Both the position numbers and the translations under genes were made by a program. Positions 27,044 to 38,300 of a stretch of 64,000 bases of DNA are shown here, piece after piece (positions within the stretch are counted from its first letter, which is position 1; every line of letters starts with the position of its first letter). Origin of the DNA: an uncultured Bacteroidales bacterium (GTDB taxonomy: Bacteria > Bacteroidota > Bacteroidia > Bacteroidales > UBA932); assembly GCA_944326305.1 (NCBI GenBank), contig CALVDL010000016.1, forward strand, positions 1 through 64,000, in the 5' to 3' direction. Below the pieces are notes generated by a model that was given only the letters and a program-made list of their open reading frames with translations, ran no database searches and was not told the origin of the DNA.

Positions 27044-29239
27044 ATGAGACGTTTAAGATTTTTGCCAATCGGGTTGGTGGTCTTGCTGTCTTGCTCCCGT
27101 GAGGAACCTGTAGATACCTCTGGCCTTGAAAAAGGAAATGTGGTCATCTCTCTTTCCATGGATGCTACTGGCACAGATGCCGGACCCGCCTCAAAGTCTG
27201 TAGATGAAAATGCTCCGGAGGGTGCCGACGATTTCGAGATAGAGATCTACAACTCAAAGGGAACCAGACTTTACCGTGATACCTATGCAAATTCTGCAGG
27301 TAAGGAAATTCCGTTGAATTCAGGTGATTACCGTCTGCTTGCGCAGTATGGTGACTCTGCGGCCGTGAGTTTTGATGCCAGTGCCGCGTGGTATGCGGCC
27401 GACCTTCAGTTTACAGTCCGTCCGCAGACATCCGAGAGTGTAAATGCCACGGCGAAGATGTCGAAGGTTAAGGTGGCCGTCAACCATGGCCCGAACATCA
27501 CCGATGAATATGCTGACCTGTATTCTACTGTGAAGCAGGAAGGGGCTTCTTCGGAACTCAAGTTCGTGAAGGGGGAGACCCGCTCCGGATATATCCCGGC
27601 AGGAAGTCTTGTCTATGCCCTCTATGTCCAGGACAAGGAGACTTCAGAATGGGTGTATTACCACACCGACCCGGTGGAGTATGCCGCAAATTCATTTGTA
27701 ACTTTCAATGTCGACATAAACAGGGGAGTAGGCTCACTGGGCGAGGTGACCGTCAATGTCGATTATGAGGTGGACGGCATTACGAAAGAATACCAGATCC
27801 CGGCCACGGCCGGTCCGAAGGACGCTCCCGCTATAGTGCTAAAGGGGTTCACTGACAATGCTTTCTCGTTTGTCGAGGCTGTCGGATACGAGGGTGTACA
27901 GGTCGACCTGCAGGCGATGGGCGGAATCAAGGGATGCACGCTGAATATACTGGAATCGCAGTATCTTGCCGATAAAGGTGTTACAGGGAGCATAGACCTC
28001 CTTTCTTCCGGTTCTCCGGCGAATGAGACCCTCGAGACCCTCGGCTTCAGGTGGGTGAGGGACATGAGTGAAAAGAGGCTGGGCAGTATTGATTTTACAC
28101 ATCTGTCCGAAAAAATGGTGTATGATGCGTCTTCGGCTTTTTCAGGACGCTTCTCCGTCACCCTCACGGACATGCTCGACAGGACCGTGACCTCCCAGGA
28201 GTTCACTATAACGCAGAAGCCGGCATCGCTTTCCTTCTCTCCTGCCGATTTCAATGCATTCGCAAAGCGCATCAAAGGTCTTGAGGCATCGACCTCTGAC
28301 GGGAACCCGGAGTCCATAACCGTGCAGTACAGCCAGGACGGGGCATCCTGGACTACGGTAGGTGCTTCTTCGGTGTCTGGCCAGACAGCGTCTTTCCCTG
28401 ATATCACAGGACTTTCCTCTCAGACGCAGTATATGGTCAGGGCAATATACAATGGCAATGAATCCAATGCCACCGTGCCTGTGACCCTGACTACCGAGGC
28501 AGAGGCCCAGGTGGGGAATGCGGGCTTTGAGGAGTGGAGCGACCAGGATGTAAAAGTATTTACGAATGGAAGCAAGACTCAGAAGACATATTTCCCGTAT
28601 GCCGCAGATACAGAAAAATGGTGGGACAGTAATAATACGGCTACGGCAAAGGGTACCGGGCTCCCTGATCCCGATCCTTTGGATTGGGTTGGCACAAGCT
28701 TCCCTACATTTAAATGTTTCCCGATGGTTACATATACAGGCGGCCGTAACGGAGGCCGGGCTGCACAGATAATGGCAATCGCCATAAATAATGGCAATAC
28801 ATCCGGAACTTCACTTTCCGATGCTACCCCCGGAGAGCTGTTTATAGGCACCTATGGCGGTGAAAGGCAGCACGGGTTCAGTTCAAGACCTTCAAAACTT
28901 TGTTTTTACTATAAGTATACTCCACGTTTTGACAACAGTCATGATACAGATACATTCAGGGCTTATATTACTATAATGAACGGCTCTGATATCATCGGCG
29001 AGGGTTCATTTGAGTATACTGCTGCTGCAGAAGTCTCAGACTGGACGAAGGTTGAAACTGATATAGCCTATTCGGATTATACAGCAAAAGCCACTGCAAT
29101 ATACATACAGTTCAGGCAATCGACAGCGGATGAACCTGTCTATAATATGAATGTCCAGATAACCTATCCGGCAGGAACGGCTGGTGTTCATGGCGGAAGC
29201 ATCCTTACAGTCGACGATGTTGAACTCATTTACGAATAA
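27044..29239 (+). CDS. DUF4493/PCMD-type surface lipoprotein (gene 1 of 5)
   Basis: A 731-residue lipoprotein; the signal peptide ends in LLSC (Cys17). An N-terminal DUF4493-type domain (about 28-235) contains the paired strand pattern VVISLSMDATG and the GDYRLLAQYGDS segment. It is followed by an Ig-like module (about 260-395), an Fn3-like module (about 415-485, ending YMVRAIYNGNESNATVPVTL) and a C-terminal PCMD-like domain (about 490-731, from NAGFEEWSDQDVKVF to TVDDVELIYE). No catalytic residues are recognisable. The last third is AT-richer than the first two thirds. It is expected on the cell surface. The role is unknown; carbohydrate binding is suggested only by the PCMD name. Confidence 0.78.
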   Translation: MRRLRFLPIGLVVLLSCSREEPVDTSGLEKGNVVISLSMDATGTDAGPASKSVDENAPEGADDFEIEIYNSKGTRLYRDTYANSAGKEIPLNSGDYRLLAQYGDSAAVSFDASAAWYAADLQFTVRPQTSESVNATAKMSKVKVAVNHGPNITDEYADLYSTVKQEGASSELKFVKGETRSGYIPAGSLVYALYVQDKETSEWVYYHTDPVEYAANSFVTFNVDINRGVGSLGEVTVNVDYEVDGITKEYQIPATAGPKDAPAIVLKGFTDNAFSFVEAVGYEGVQVDLQAMGGIKGCTLNILESQYLADKGVTGSIDLLSSGSPANETLETLGFRWVRDMSEKRLGSIDFTHLSEKMVYDASSAFSGRFSVTLTDMLDRTVTSQEFTITQKPASLSFSPADFNAFAKRIKGLEASTSDGNPESITVQYSQDGASWTTVGASSVSGQTASFPDITGLSSQTQYMVRAIYNGNESNATVPVTLTTEAEAQVGNAGFEEWSDQDVKVFTNGSKTQKTYFPYAADTEKWWDSNNTATAKGTGLPDPDPLDWVGTSFPTFKCFPMVTYTGGRNGGRAAQIMAIAINNGNTSGTSLSDATPGELFIGTYGGERQHGFSSRPSKLCFYYKYTPRFDNSHDTDTFRAYITIMNGSDIIGEGSFEYTAAAEVSDWTKVETDIAYSDYTAKATAIYIQFRQSTADEPVYNMNVQITYPAGTAGVHGGSILTVDDVELIYE

Positions 29240-29276
29240 ACCTTTCAGCTGACCTTGTAAAAAAGACACAAAAAAT

Positions 29277-30485
29277 ATGAAAAAGACAATAATCACAATA
29301 ATGGCAGTCGCAGCCGTCCTGACAGGCTGCAAAAAAGAACATATTGCAAATGAAGGAGGGACAGGTACCCTTTCACTCAGCGTGACCGGCAATTCACAGG
29401 AATTTACGGATGTCAATGTAAAGGCCGGTGAAGGGGAGCCTACCATTGATGTGAACACCTTCAAGGTAAAGATAACGAGCAAAGACGGGAGCTATTCCCG
29501 GGAGTGGGAGGCGTTCTCCGAGATGGAGTCAATGCTTGAACTCTCTGCCGGCGAATATACTGTCACTGCCACTTCTCCACAGGGTGCCGAAAGCAAATGG
29601 GGAGAGCCTGTATACAGCGGGTCTAAAGACTTTGCCGTCGCCATCGGGAGCGTATCCAATGTCGAACTGGTGTGCTCCATCAGCAATATGAAGATTTCCC
29701 TCAGGCCTACCGAGAGGTTCATGTCGGAGCTTTCCGATGTGGAGGTCACTGTTTTCAGTGATGTCAGCAATTCCATTACATGGACAAAGGCTGATATCGA
29801 GGCCTCTAATTCCGGATTCCTCTCTGTCGCCCCGTTTGAAGTCTATGTAACAGGATACAGGGCGCTCAGCGGAAAGACGGCAACATATACCATAAAAATG
29901 GCGGATGCGGCTGCCGGTAACCATTATATCTTTAATCTTGATGCCATAACCACCGGAGAACTCGGTGATTTCCAAATCACCATAGACGATTCCCTTGTAG
30001 ACAGCAATGTCGACATCGACGTCCCGGGATTCGAGGAGATTCCGGTCCCTGGTGGCGATGATTCGGAAGAGCCTTCCGATCCGGAACCGGAAGATCCGGC
30101 AATCACAATGGAATGGGTCGGCAATAATGACTTTGCGGTTATGCCTATTTCGAATGTCATGAGTGTAGTTATCAATATAGATGCCCCGGCAGGAATAAAG
30201 ACATTTGTAGTGGATATAGATTCGGACGTCTTGAATGATACTTTGGGACTTACCACACTGGATCTTATAAATCCAGGGGATATGGCATCAATTGCCGAGC
30301 TGATATTGAAGGGGCAGACCCTGCTGAATGCCACTTCTGTAACGCTGGACTTGTCTTCTCTGGTTCCTATGATTGCCGGTTTTACACCGGAGGACGGATC
30401 ACTCCATACATTTAAGCTGTCAATGTCGGACAACGATGGAAATACATTGGAAAAGTCAGCAGTGTTCAGTTATAATGCAGAATAA
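29277..30485 (+). CDS. DUF4493-type lipoprotein without PCMD domain (gene 2 of 5)
   Basis: A 402-residue lipoprotein (lipobox LTGC, Cys18). The DUF4493-like domain covers about 25-245 with ELSAGEYTVTATSPQGAESKWGEPVYSG and SVSNVELVCSISNMKISL. An acidic Pro/Glu/Asp hinge (about 255-280) leads to one Ig-like module (GIKTFVVDIDSDVLND to LSMSDNDGNTLEKSAVF) that recurs in genes 1 and 3. It lacks the Fn3-like and PCMD parts, so it looks like a shortened paralogue. It lies 37 bases after gene 1 and 20 bases before gene 3. Confidence 0.78.
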   Translation: MKKTIITIMAVAAVLTGCKKEHIANEGGTGTLSLSVTGNSQEFTDVNVKAGEGEPTIDVNTFKVKITSKDGSYSREWEAFSEMESMLELSAGEYTVTATSPQGAESKWGEPVYSGSKDFAVAIGSVSNVELVCSISNMKISLRPTERFMSELSDVEVTVFSDVSNSITWTKADIEASNSGFLSVAPFEVYVTGYRALSGKTATYTIKMADAAAGNHYIFNLDAITTGELGDFQITIDDSLVDSNVDIDVPGFEEIPVPGGDDSEEPSDPEPEDPAITMEWVGNNDFAVMPISNVMSVVINIDAPAGIKTFVVDIDSDVLNDTLGLTTLDLINPGDMASIAELILKGQTLLNATSVTLDLSSLVPMIAGFTPEDGSLHTFKLSMSDNDGNTLEKSAVFSYNAE

Positions 30486-30505
30486 CCGAAAGCAGATAAT
30501 CAGAT

Positions 30506-32632
30506 ATGAGGAAAATAGTATATATTTTGATATCTGTTTCCGTTTTCCTGTCTGTCTTTTCTTGTAACAAGACAGAAGTGCAGGAGGATGGCTATGGTTA
30601 TCTGTATGCACATGTAGACAAGGACTTCGATGAGGACCTTGTTTTCAAAAGCGATCCGGGAGAGGACCTGGTGTTCTCCCTTACGGTATACAATTCTCTC
30701 GGGCAGGAACAGGGACATGTAGATGACTACCGTACCCTTGCACAGTCTCCGATGGTGCTCTCTGCCGGTAATTTCGATTATACGGCTGTGGCTTCATCCG
30801 GTTCGGACGGAGCTGCCGCATTCGACGAGCCTTTCTACAGCGGGCAGGCGGTTTTCCGTGTCGCGAAAGATGAGGTCTCCAATATTGACATCACCTGTTC
30901 TTTAGCGAACGTCAAGGTGACGGCTGTTTTCTCTGATGACATCAGGGAGAATTTCAGCAGCTACAGGCTGACTGTTTCGAACGGCCTTGGCGAGCTTGTA
31001 TTCGACAGTGAAGACGGGACAATCGGCAAGGAGGGATATTTCAGTGTGACAGGGACACTGAAATGGACGCTGAGTCTTGTAAATACTGACGGCCAGGTCT
31101 ACGAGGAACTGACCGACACATATACCGATGTGAAGGCAAAGCAGCATTATAACCTCTCTTTCTCCCTCGGTACGGAAGACGAGTTCGGCGGCGGTGCCCT
31201 TTCTGTCATCCTGGATGATTCTATGGAGGAGAAGGAATATGACCTCGTGCTTGATTTCGGTGACAATACTGTTCCGCAGATGAACGCGGACTTCGATAGT
31301 TCGGAGCCGGTATACGTTACAGCCGGAGACGCAGCTGAAAGGAATATCACCCTTTCATCGGAGGACGGCTTCGAGAGTATCCGGTTAACATACGGAAGCG
31401 CAGATGCCCTGACGAAGACGGCAGGCGAGACATACGAGCTTGTCGGAGCCGGAACTGACGTTATAGCTGCCCTTGCGGCTGACGGAATCTCCGTAGCCTC
31501 CGTTTCAGAGGGTGCCGGGACAGTGAATATGAACCTGACAAATTACGTGAGGAACCTGGCTGTCGGGGATTACAGCATCAATATTTTCATGGTTGATGTA
31601 AACCATGTCTTTACCGAGGCTTCCGTGAAGTTCAGTGTGCAGTCCGCCGTGGATGTGGAGGCTGTATCTGCCAATCCGTGGGCAAGATTTGTAACGGTGG
31701 AGGCCAAATGGTTCCCTGCCGCCCAGCCTGAAGGGCTTTCTTTCCAGTACAGGAAGCAGTCTGATGCCGCCTGGACCGATTTTGCCGGCAAAGTCACGGT
31801 AAACGGCCTGTCACGCACATATTCTGCCGAGATCCGTGGCCTTGAACCTGAAACGGAATATGTACTCAGGGCTGTCACTGCTGAGGACAAGGAGACAAAG
31901 TCACTTTCTTTCACCACAGAGGCTGAGGGGACAGTACCTAATATGAATTTCGACAGCTGGTATCAGGACGGTTCTGTCTGGTACCCGAATCTGGATGCGG
32001 ACAATTTTTACTGGGATACGGCCAATGGAGGAACCAAGACTTTGAGTATCTATCCAACCACTCCGGCTGAACCGGAGAATGTCTATGGCGGGGCCAACGC
32101 CGCAAAACTTGAAAGCAAGGAGGCGATGCTTGTGGGGCTTGCTGCCGGGAACATTTATACGGGAAAATTCATTAAGGCTGTAATGAGTTTTACAGATCCC
32201 GGTGCGGAACTCGACTGGGGTGTTCCGTTCACATCCCGCCCTCTCGCCCTTACCGGATATTTTAAATATAGTCCTGTGACTGTGAACAAGGGTGACCATA
32301 ACAGTATGTCAGGCAAGACGGACATAGGTCAGATACAGATAATGCTCACCGATTGGGATGCTCCTTTCAGGGTGAGCACGGCTTCCGGAAAGTTTGTCGA
32401 CCCTAACACGGATCAAGGCATTATCGCCTATGGTACGCTTGACTTGAATGGTACGTCTTCTTATGAGCAGTTCAAAATAGAGCTTGACTATCGGGATTTG
32501 ACCCGTATTCCGAAATACATTGTGATAGTTGCTGCGGCAAGCAAGTACGGCGACTATTTCACAGGAGGAGTCGGCAGTACATTGTACCTTGACGAATTTG
32601 AGTTTGTTTATGATCCGGACCAGCTGGATTAG
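30506..32632 (+). CDS. DUF4493/PCMD-type surface lipoprotein (gene 3 of 5)
   Basis: A 708-residue lipoprotein (lipobox VFSC, Cys20) with the same module order as gene 1: DUF4493-like (about 25-245, with LSAGNFDYTAVASSGSDG and NIDITCSLANVKVTA), Ig-like (about 255-385), Fn3-like (about 390-470) and PCMD (about 473-708). The PCMD part starts VPNMNFDSWYQDGSVWYPN, carries LDWGVPFTSRPLALTGYFKY and ends YLDEFEFVYD. The closest relative of its PCMD domain in the window is that of gene 5. Surface exposure and lipid anchoring are inferred; function is unknown. Confidence 0.8.
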   Translation: MRKIVYILISVSVFLSVFSCNKTEVQEDGYGYLYAHVDKDFDEDLVFKSDPGEDLVFSLTVYNSLGQEQGHVDDYRTLAQSPMVLSAGNFDYTAVASSGSDGAAAFDEPFYSGQAVFRVAKDEVSNIDITCSLANVKVTAVFSDDIRENFSSYRLTVSNGLGELVFDSEDGTIGKEGYFSVTGTLKWTLSLVNTDGQVYEELTDTYTDVKAKQHYNLSFSLGTEDEFGGGALSVILDDSMEEKEYDLVLDFGDNTVPQMNADFDSSEPVYVTAGDAAERNITLSSEDGFESIRLTYGSADALTKTAGETYELVGAGTDVIAALAADGISVASVSEGAGTVNMNLTNYVRNLAVGDYSINIFMVDVNHVFTEASVKFSVQSAVDVEAVSANPWARFVTVEAKWFPAAQPEGLSFQYRKQSDAAWTDFAGKVTVNGLSRTYSAEIRGLEPETEYVLRAVTAEDKETKSLSFTTEAEGTVPNMNFDSWYQDGSVWYPNLDADNFYWDTANGGTKTLSIYPTTPAEPENVYGGANAAKLESKEAMLVGLAAGNIYTGKFIKAVMSFTDPGAELDWGVPFTSRPLALTGYFKYSPVTVNKGDHNSMSGKTDIGQIQIMLTDWDAPFRVSTASGKFVDPNTDQGIIAYGTLDLNGTSSYEQFKIELDYRDLTRIPKYIVIVAAASKYGDYFTGGVGSTLYLDEFEFVYDPDQLD

Positions 32633-32642
32633 AATTTGACTT

Positions 32643-33518
32643 ATGAATAGAAGATTGGTTTTTCTCATTTCAGCACTGGCAGCCATATCATGCATGGCTG
32701 CCATGCCTGTTTTCGGTGAGTCCATGGACTCCGAGTCCCTGAGTGTGGCCGGCGGATTGAAGGCCAAGAAAGAGAAGCCTGAATCCGAACCTTTCGACCG
32801 CGGTATTTCAAGACAGTATTCCGTGTTCATCCCCAAGGGTACGGTCGGGGCCGGAGTATCATTCTCGTACAACAACTACAGTATCGGCAACGGAGCTGCT
32901 GATGCCGGTTATTCCATGCTGTTCAACCTCCTGGGGGACATACATGGCAATATGCTGTCGTTCGGCATCTCCCCGTACGTGTCCTATTTCATAAAGGACA
33001 ACCTTTCGGTCGGTGTGCGTTTTGACTATGACCGCTCCAGCCTGGGGGTAGGGAACCTGAGCCTCTCGCTTTCCGATGACCTCGGGTTTGAAGTGTCCGA
33101 CTTCAATTATTTCAAGCATGCATATACAGGCTCACTGACATTGAGGAACTACCTTCCTTTCGCCAACAGCAAGCGTTTCGCCATGTTTACGGAAGTACGG
33201 GCTACCGGAGGGTACGGCCAGGCCGAGAGCTACAAGATGGATGAAGGTGACAAGTTCGGGACGTATCAGGACATATACAGTTTCGAGCTGGGCCTTGTGC
33301 CGGGTCTGTGCGCCTTCGTGACCAACGAGGTCGCCCTTGAGCTTTCCATAGGTCTTCTCGGTTTCAATTACCAGAAGGTGGTCCAGACAACCAACCAGGT
33401 GGATGTCAGTGAAATGGAGCGGAGCGGAGCGAATTTCAAGCTGAATATTTTTTCAATCAGTTTCGGCCTTTCGTTCTATATCCCGACAGGTGACAACAGA
33501 GTAAAAAAAGCAAAGTAA
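32643..33518 (+). CDS. Outer-membrane beta-barrel protein in the lipoprotein operon (gene 4 of 5)
   Basis: A 291-residue protein with a signal peptide (about 1-25, ending PVFG). The mature part has many alternating strands (SFSYNNYSIGNGAADAGYSM, SFGISPYVSYFIKDNLSVG, GLSFYIPTG) and resembles small porin-like or OmpW-type barrels. The last strand ends in a short basic tail. Ten bases separate it from gene 3 and five from gene 5. It may anchor or transport a product for the surface lipoproteins; no homologue with known function can be named from sequence alone. Confidence 0.8.
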   Translation: MNRRLVFLISALAAISCMAAMPVFGESMDSESLSVAGGLKAKKEKPESEPFDRGISRQYSVFIPKGTVGAGVSFSYNNYSIGNGAADAGYSMLFNLLGDIHGNMLSFGISPYVSYFIKDNLSVGVRFDYDRSSLGVGNLSLSLSDDLGFEVSDFNYFKHAYTGSLTLRNYLPFANSKRFAMFTEVRATGGYGQAESYKMDEGDKFGTYQDIYSFELGLVPGLCAFVTNEVALELSIGLLGFNYQKVVQTTNQVDVSEMERSGANFKLNIFSISFGLSFYIPTGDNRVKKAK

Positions 33519-33523
33519 GAGCC

Positions 33524-35167
33524 ATGAAGATATCAAGATGTATTCTTCTGCTGCCGCTGGTTGCGCTGAATTCGTGCCTGATAGAGAACGACATGTCCTA
33601 TCCGCATGTAAGTGCTGATTTTACCTCATTCGCTGTCAGCGGGCAGGAGTCTGTGACTATAGACACGCAGGCTAAGGCAGTGCAGGTAGTCCTGTCGGAG
33701 ACTGCTGACATCACTGCTCTTGAGGTGACAGAGATCGGTTTTACAGACATGACCCGCTGTTCTCCGGAGCTGGCTGTCGGCTCCGTCATTGACCTTTCGC
33801 AGCCATATAAGGTTACCTTGAGCATTTATCAGGACTATGAGTGGACCATATCCGCGACCCAGCCGATAGAACGTTATATAAACTGTACGAACCAGATAGG
33901 GGATGCCGAACTGGATGCAGAAAAGAAACAGGCGATAGTCAGGATAGCAGTGGCTGACGAGCAGGATCCCCAGGCTCTGCAGAGCGTTGTGTTCAATTCC
34001 ATGAAGCTTGAGCCGGAAGGTGCCGAGTTCCTGGGCTATGTCGACAACAGTTCCGCTACTGAAGAGGTGAAATCTTTTGAATTTCCGCTTACATTGGACT
34101 GCACCCTGACCAGGACTTTCGTTGTGAAATACGGCGATGAGCAGATCAGATGGGATGTCAATGTCATGCCGGAGGAGGTTGAGATGGCTGTGACATCCGT
34201 GATCCCGTGGTGCTACAGTGCAGATATTGAAGGCCTGTTCGACGGGAACGGGACACCGTATCTGGAATACAGGACCGGTTCGGAAAGTACCTGGACCAGG
34301 GCTTCTGATGAAGTGACCGTATCCGGTACTGCACTTTCGGCAAAGCTGACAGGGCTTACTGAAGGGACTGCATACTATGTCAGATTCTCTACATCGGACA
34401 AGTCAGGAGAGGAATATACATTCACTACCGGCACGCCTGACCAGATAGACAATATGGATTTCGATGACTGGTATATGAGAGATTCAAAAGTCTGGTATCC
34501 GACACTTGAGGCTGATTATGAAAATAAGATATGGGATTCTGCTAATGAGGGAGTAGCCGGATTTCTTTCCGTCAATCCTACTACGCCATCTGACAATGTA
34601 GCTACAACGGTAAGCAGTCATTCTGCAAAACTTACTAATATGTATGCTGTAATAAAGTTTGCGGCAGGAAATATATTGACGGGGGACTATGTTGGGCTTG
34701 TCGGGCTTAGCGGTGCAAGATTAAATTGGGGAACACCTTTCACAGGACGTCCTGCCGGATTAAAAGGATATTACTCATATTCTCCAGGTTATCTGGATTA
34801 CATAGATAACAATAAGGTATCTTCTACAGAATTGGATAAATGTCAGATTCTGGTTATGCTGACGGACTGGGATGGGCCATTCGAAGTAGATACAACCAAG
34901 CCGGATGACGGTGGTTTTGTCGATCAGGAAAATGATCCGCATATTATAGCCTATGGTAAGATCGAAAGCGATATCAATACTTTTGAGCAACCTGAAGCTG
35001 ATGCAAACGGATTTATCCCATTTACACTCAAACTTGATTACAGGCGTCCTGACGGGGTCCCGAAATATGCAGTTGTGATAGCTTGTGCAAGCTATAAAGG
35101 CGATTTATTTACAGGTAGTACAAGCAGTGTCATGTATGTCGACGAATTCGAATTCGTCTACGAATAG
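33524..35167 (+). CDS. PCMD-domain surface lipoprotein (gene 5 of 5)
   Basis: A 547-residue lipoprotein (lipobox LNSC, Cys18). Instead of DUF4493 it has two beta-rich N-terminal modules (about 25-220, with the repeated W-containing motif YEWTISATQPIERYI), an Fn3-like module (about 225-305) and a PCMD domain (about 308-547, from NMDFDDWYMRDSKVWYP to YVDEFEFVYE). The domain contains LNWGTPFTGRPAGLKGYYSYS, closely matching gene 3. The 3' half of the gene, which encodes PCMD, is much AT-richer than the 5' half, suggesting exchange of the domain. It closes the operon; a strong terminator lies 73 bases downstream. Confidence 0.82.
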   Translation: MKISRCILLLPLVALNSCLIENDMSYPHVSADFTSFAVSGQESVTIDTQAKAVQVVLSETADITALEVTEIGFTDMTRCSPELAVGSVIDLSQPYKVTLSIYQDYEWTISATQPIERYINCTNQIGDAELDAEKKQAIVRIAVADEQDPQALQSVVFNSMKLEPEGAEFLGYVDNSSATEEVKSFEFPLTLDCTLTRTFVVKYGDEQIRWDVNVMPEEVEMAVTSVIPWCYSADIEGLFDGNGTPYLEYRTGSESTWTRASDEVTVSGTALSAKLTGLTEGTAYYVRFSTSDKSGEEYTFTTGTPDQIDNMDFDDWYMRDSKVWYPTLEADYENKIWDSANEGVAGFLSVNPTTPSDNVATTVSSHSAKLTNMYAVIKFAAGNILTGDYVGLVGLSGARLNWGTPFTGRPAGLKGYYSYSPGYLDYIDNNKVSSTELDKCQILVMLTDWDGPFEVDTTKPDDGGFVDQENDPHIIAYGKIESDINTFEQPEADANGFIPFTLKLDYRRPDGVPKYAVVIACASYKGDLFTGSTSSVMYVDEFEFVYE

Positions 35168-35240
35168 ACCGCACCGTCAAGGGATGCTGTCATTCCTTTA
35201 AGATTATCATTGAAGCAAAATAGCGTAATGGCAGAGTAAA

Positions 35241-35271
35241 GCAAAAGCCCGGTTTGATGCCGGGCTTTTGC
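35241..35271. terminator. Bidirectional terminator between the lipoprotein operon and the V-ATPase operon
   Basis: GCAAAAGCCCGG (35241-35252) pairs perfectly with CCGGGCTTTTGC (35260-35271). The GC-rich stem with A/T ends lies between two convergent operons and can stop both. Confidence 0.9.
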
Positions 35272-35295
35272 TTGTTGTATTTTGGGCAGTTTTTT

Positions 35296-37609
<2,314 letters not shown>

Positions 37610-37613
<4 letters not shown>

Positions 37614-38218
37614 GACAGTGCCTCCTCTTCTTCCAGTTCATGTCTCTGCTTCACTATCTTGGAAGCGGCCTTGGTCAGGTTTTCCTCGTCTTCCATATAG
37701 CGTTTGATCTTCCTGATAGCCTCCTGGTATCCTGGAATCTGCACTTTCTCGTAGAGGTTCACTTTCTGCGTGGTCTTTTTCCTCTGGAAATCCAGGATAC
37801 GGCTCTTTTCAATATAGACTTCCGACTCTATCCCGAGTCTTGAAAGCTCCTTCAATATGCTCACCCCGTCCGCGAACCATGCCGGTTTGGTGAACGCATT
37901 GAACTCGTGTATCTCGTAGTCTATGCTTTTGAGTTCAGGCGTCTTCACTCCGGCCACCTTCACTGTCACCAGGTCTATGTCCCTTATTGATATAAGCCCG
38001 GGCTGGAATTCATTCCACAGTGCTGCAAGGTAGTCGTATTGTTTCAGCGAGGCCTCGAGGTCTTCTGTCAGCTGCTGCGAATACGCCTTTGCCTTGCGCA
38101 CTTCAAGCCGCAGGGCGGACTCCTTGTTCTTCAGCGTCGGGAGGGCGTTCTGGCGCATTTTGAGCTGCTTTCCGAGAGCGGTGAGCGCAGTCTTGTTGTA
38201 TTGGAATTTAATTGCCAT
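37610..38218 (-). CDS. ntpD: V-type ATP synthase subunit D (central stalk)
   Basis: A 202-residue, mostly helical protein starting MAIKFQYNKTALTALGKQLKMR, the normal start of subunit D, with two long coiled-coil helices at the ends. It forms the rotating shaft inside the A3B3 head. It overlaps subunit I by four bases and lies 82 bases behind subunit B; that gap contains a strong hairpin (38261-38295). No separate F or G subunit gene is in the operon. Confidence 0.92.
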
Positions 38219-38260
38219 GTTCTCGCCAAAAATAATCTATAAAGTCATTCTGGGTTGTCG

Positions 38261-38295
38261 TTTCTGACGATAACTTTTCTCGTTATCATCAGAAA
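38261..38295 (-). other. Intra-operon hairpin between ntpB and ntpD
   Basis: TTTCTGACGATAAC (38261-38274) and GTTATCATCAGAAA (38282-38295) form a 14-base stem with one mismatch and a 7-base loop. It lies between the genes for subunit B (three copies per complex) and subunit D (one copy). Such a stem could act as an mRNA stabiliser or a leaky terminator. No long T-run follows, so full termination is unlikely. Confidence 0.6.
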
Positions 38296-38300
38296 TAATC

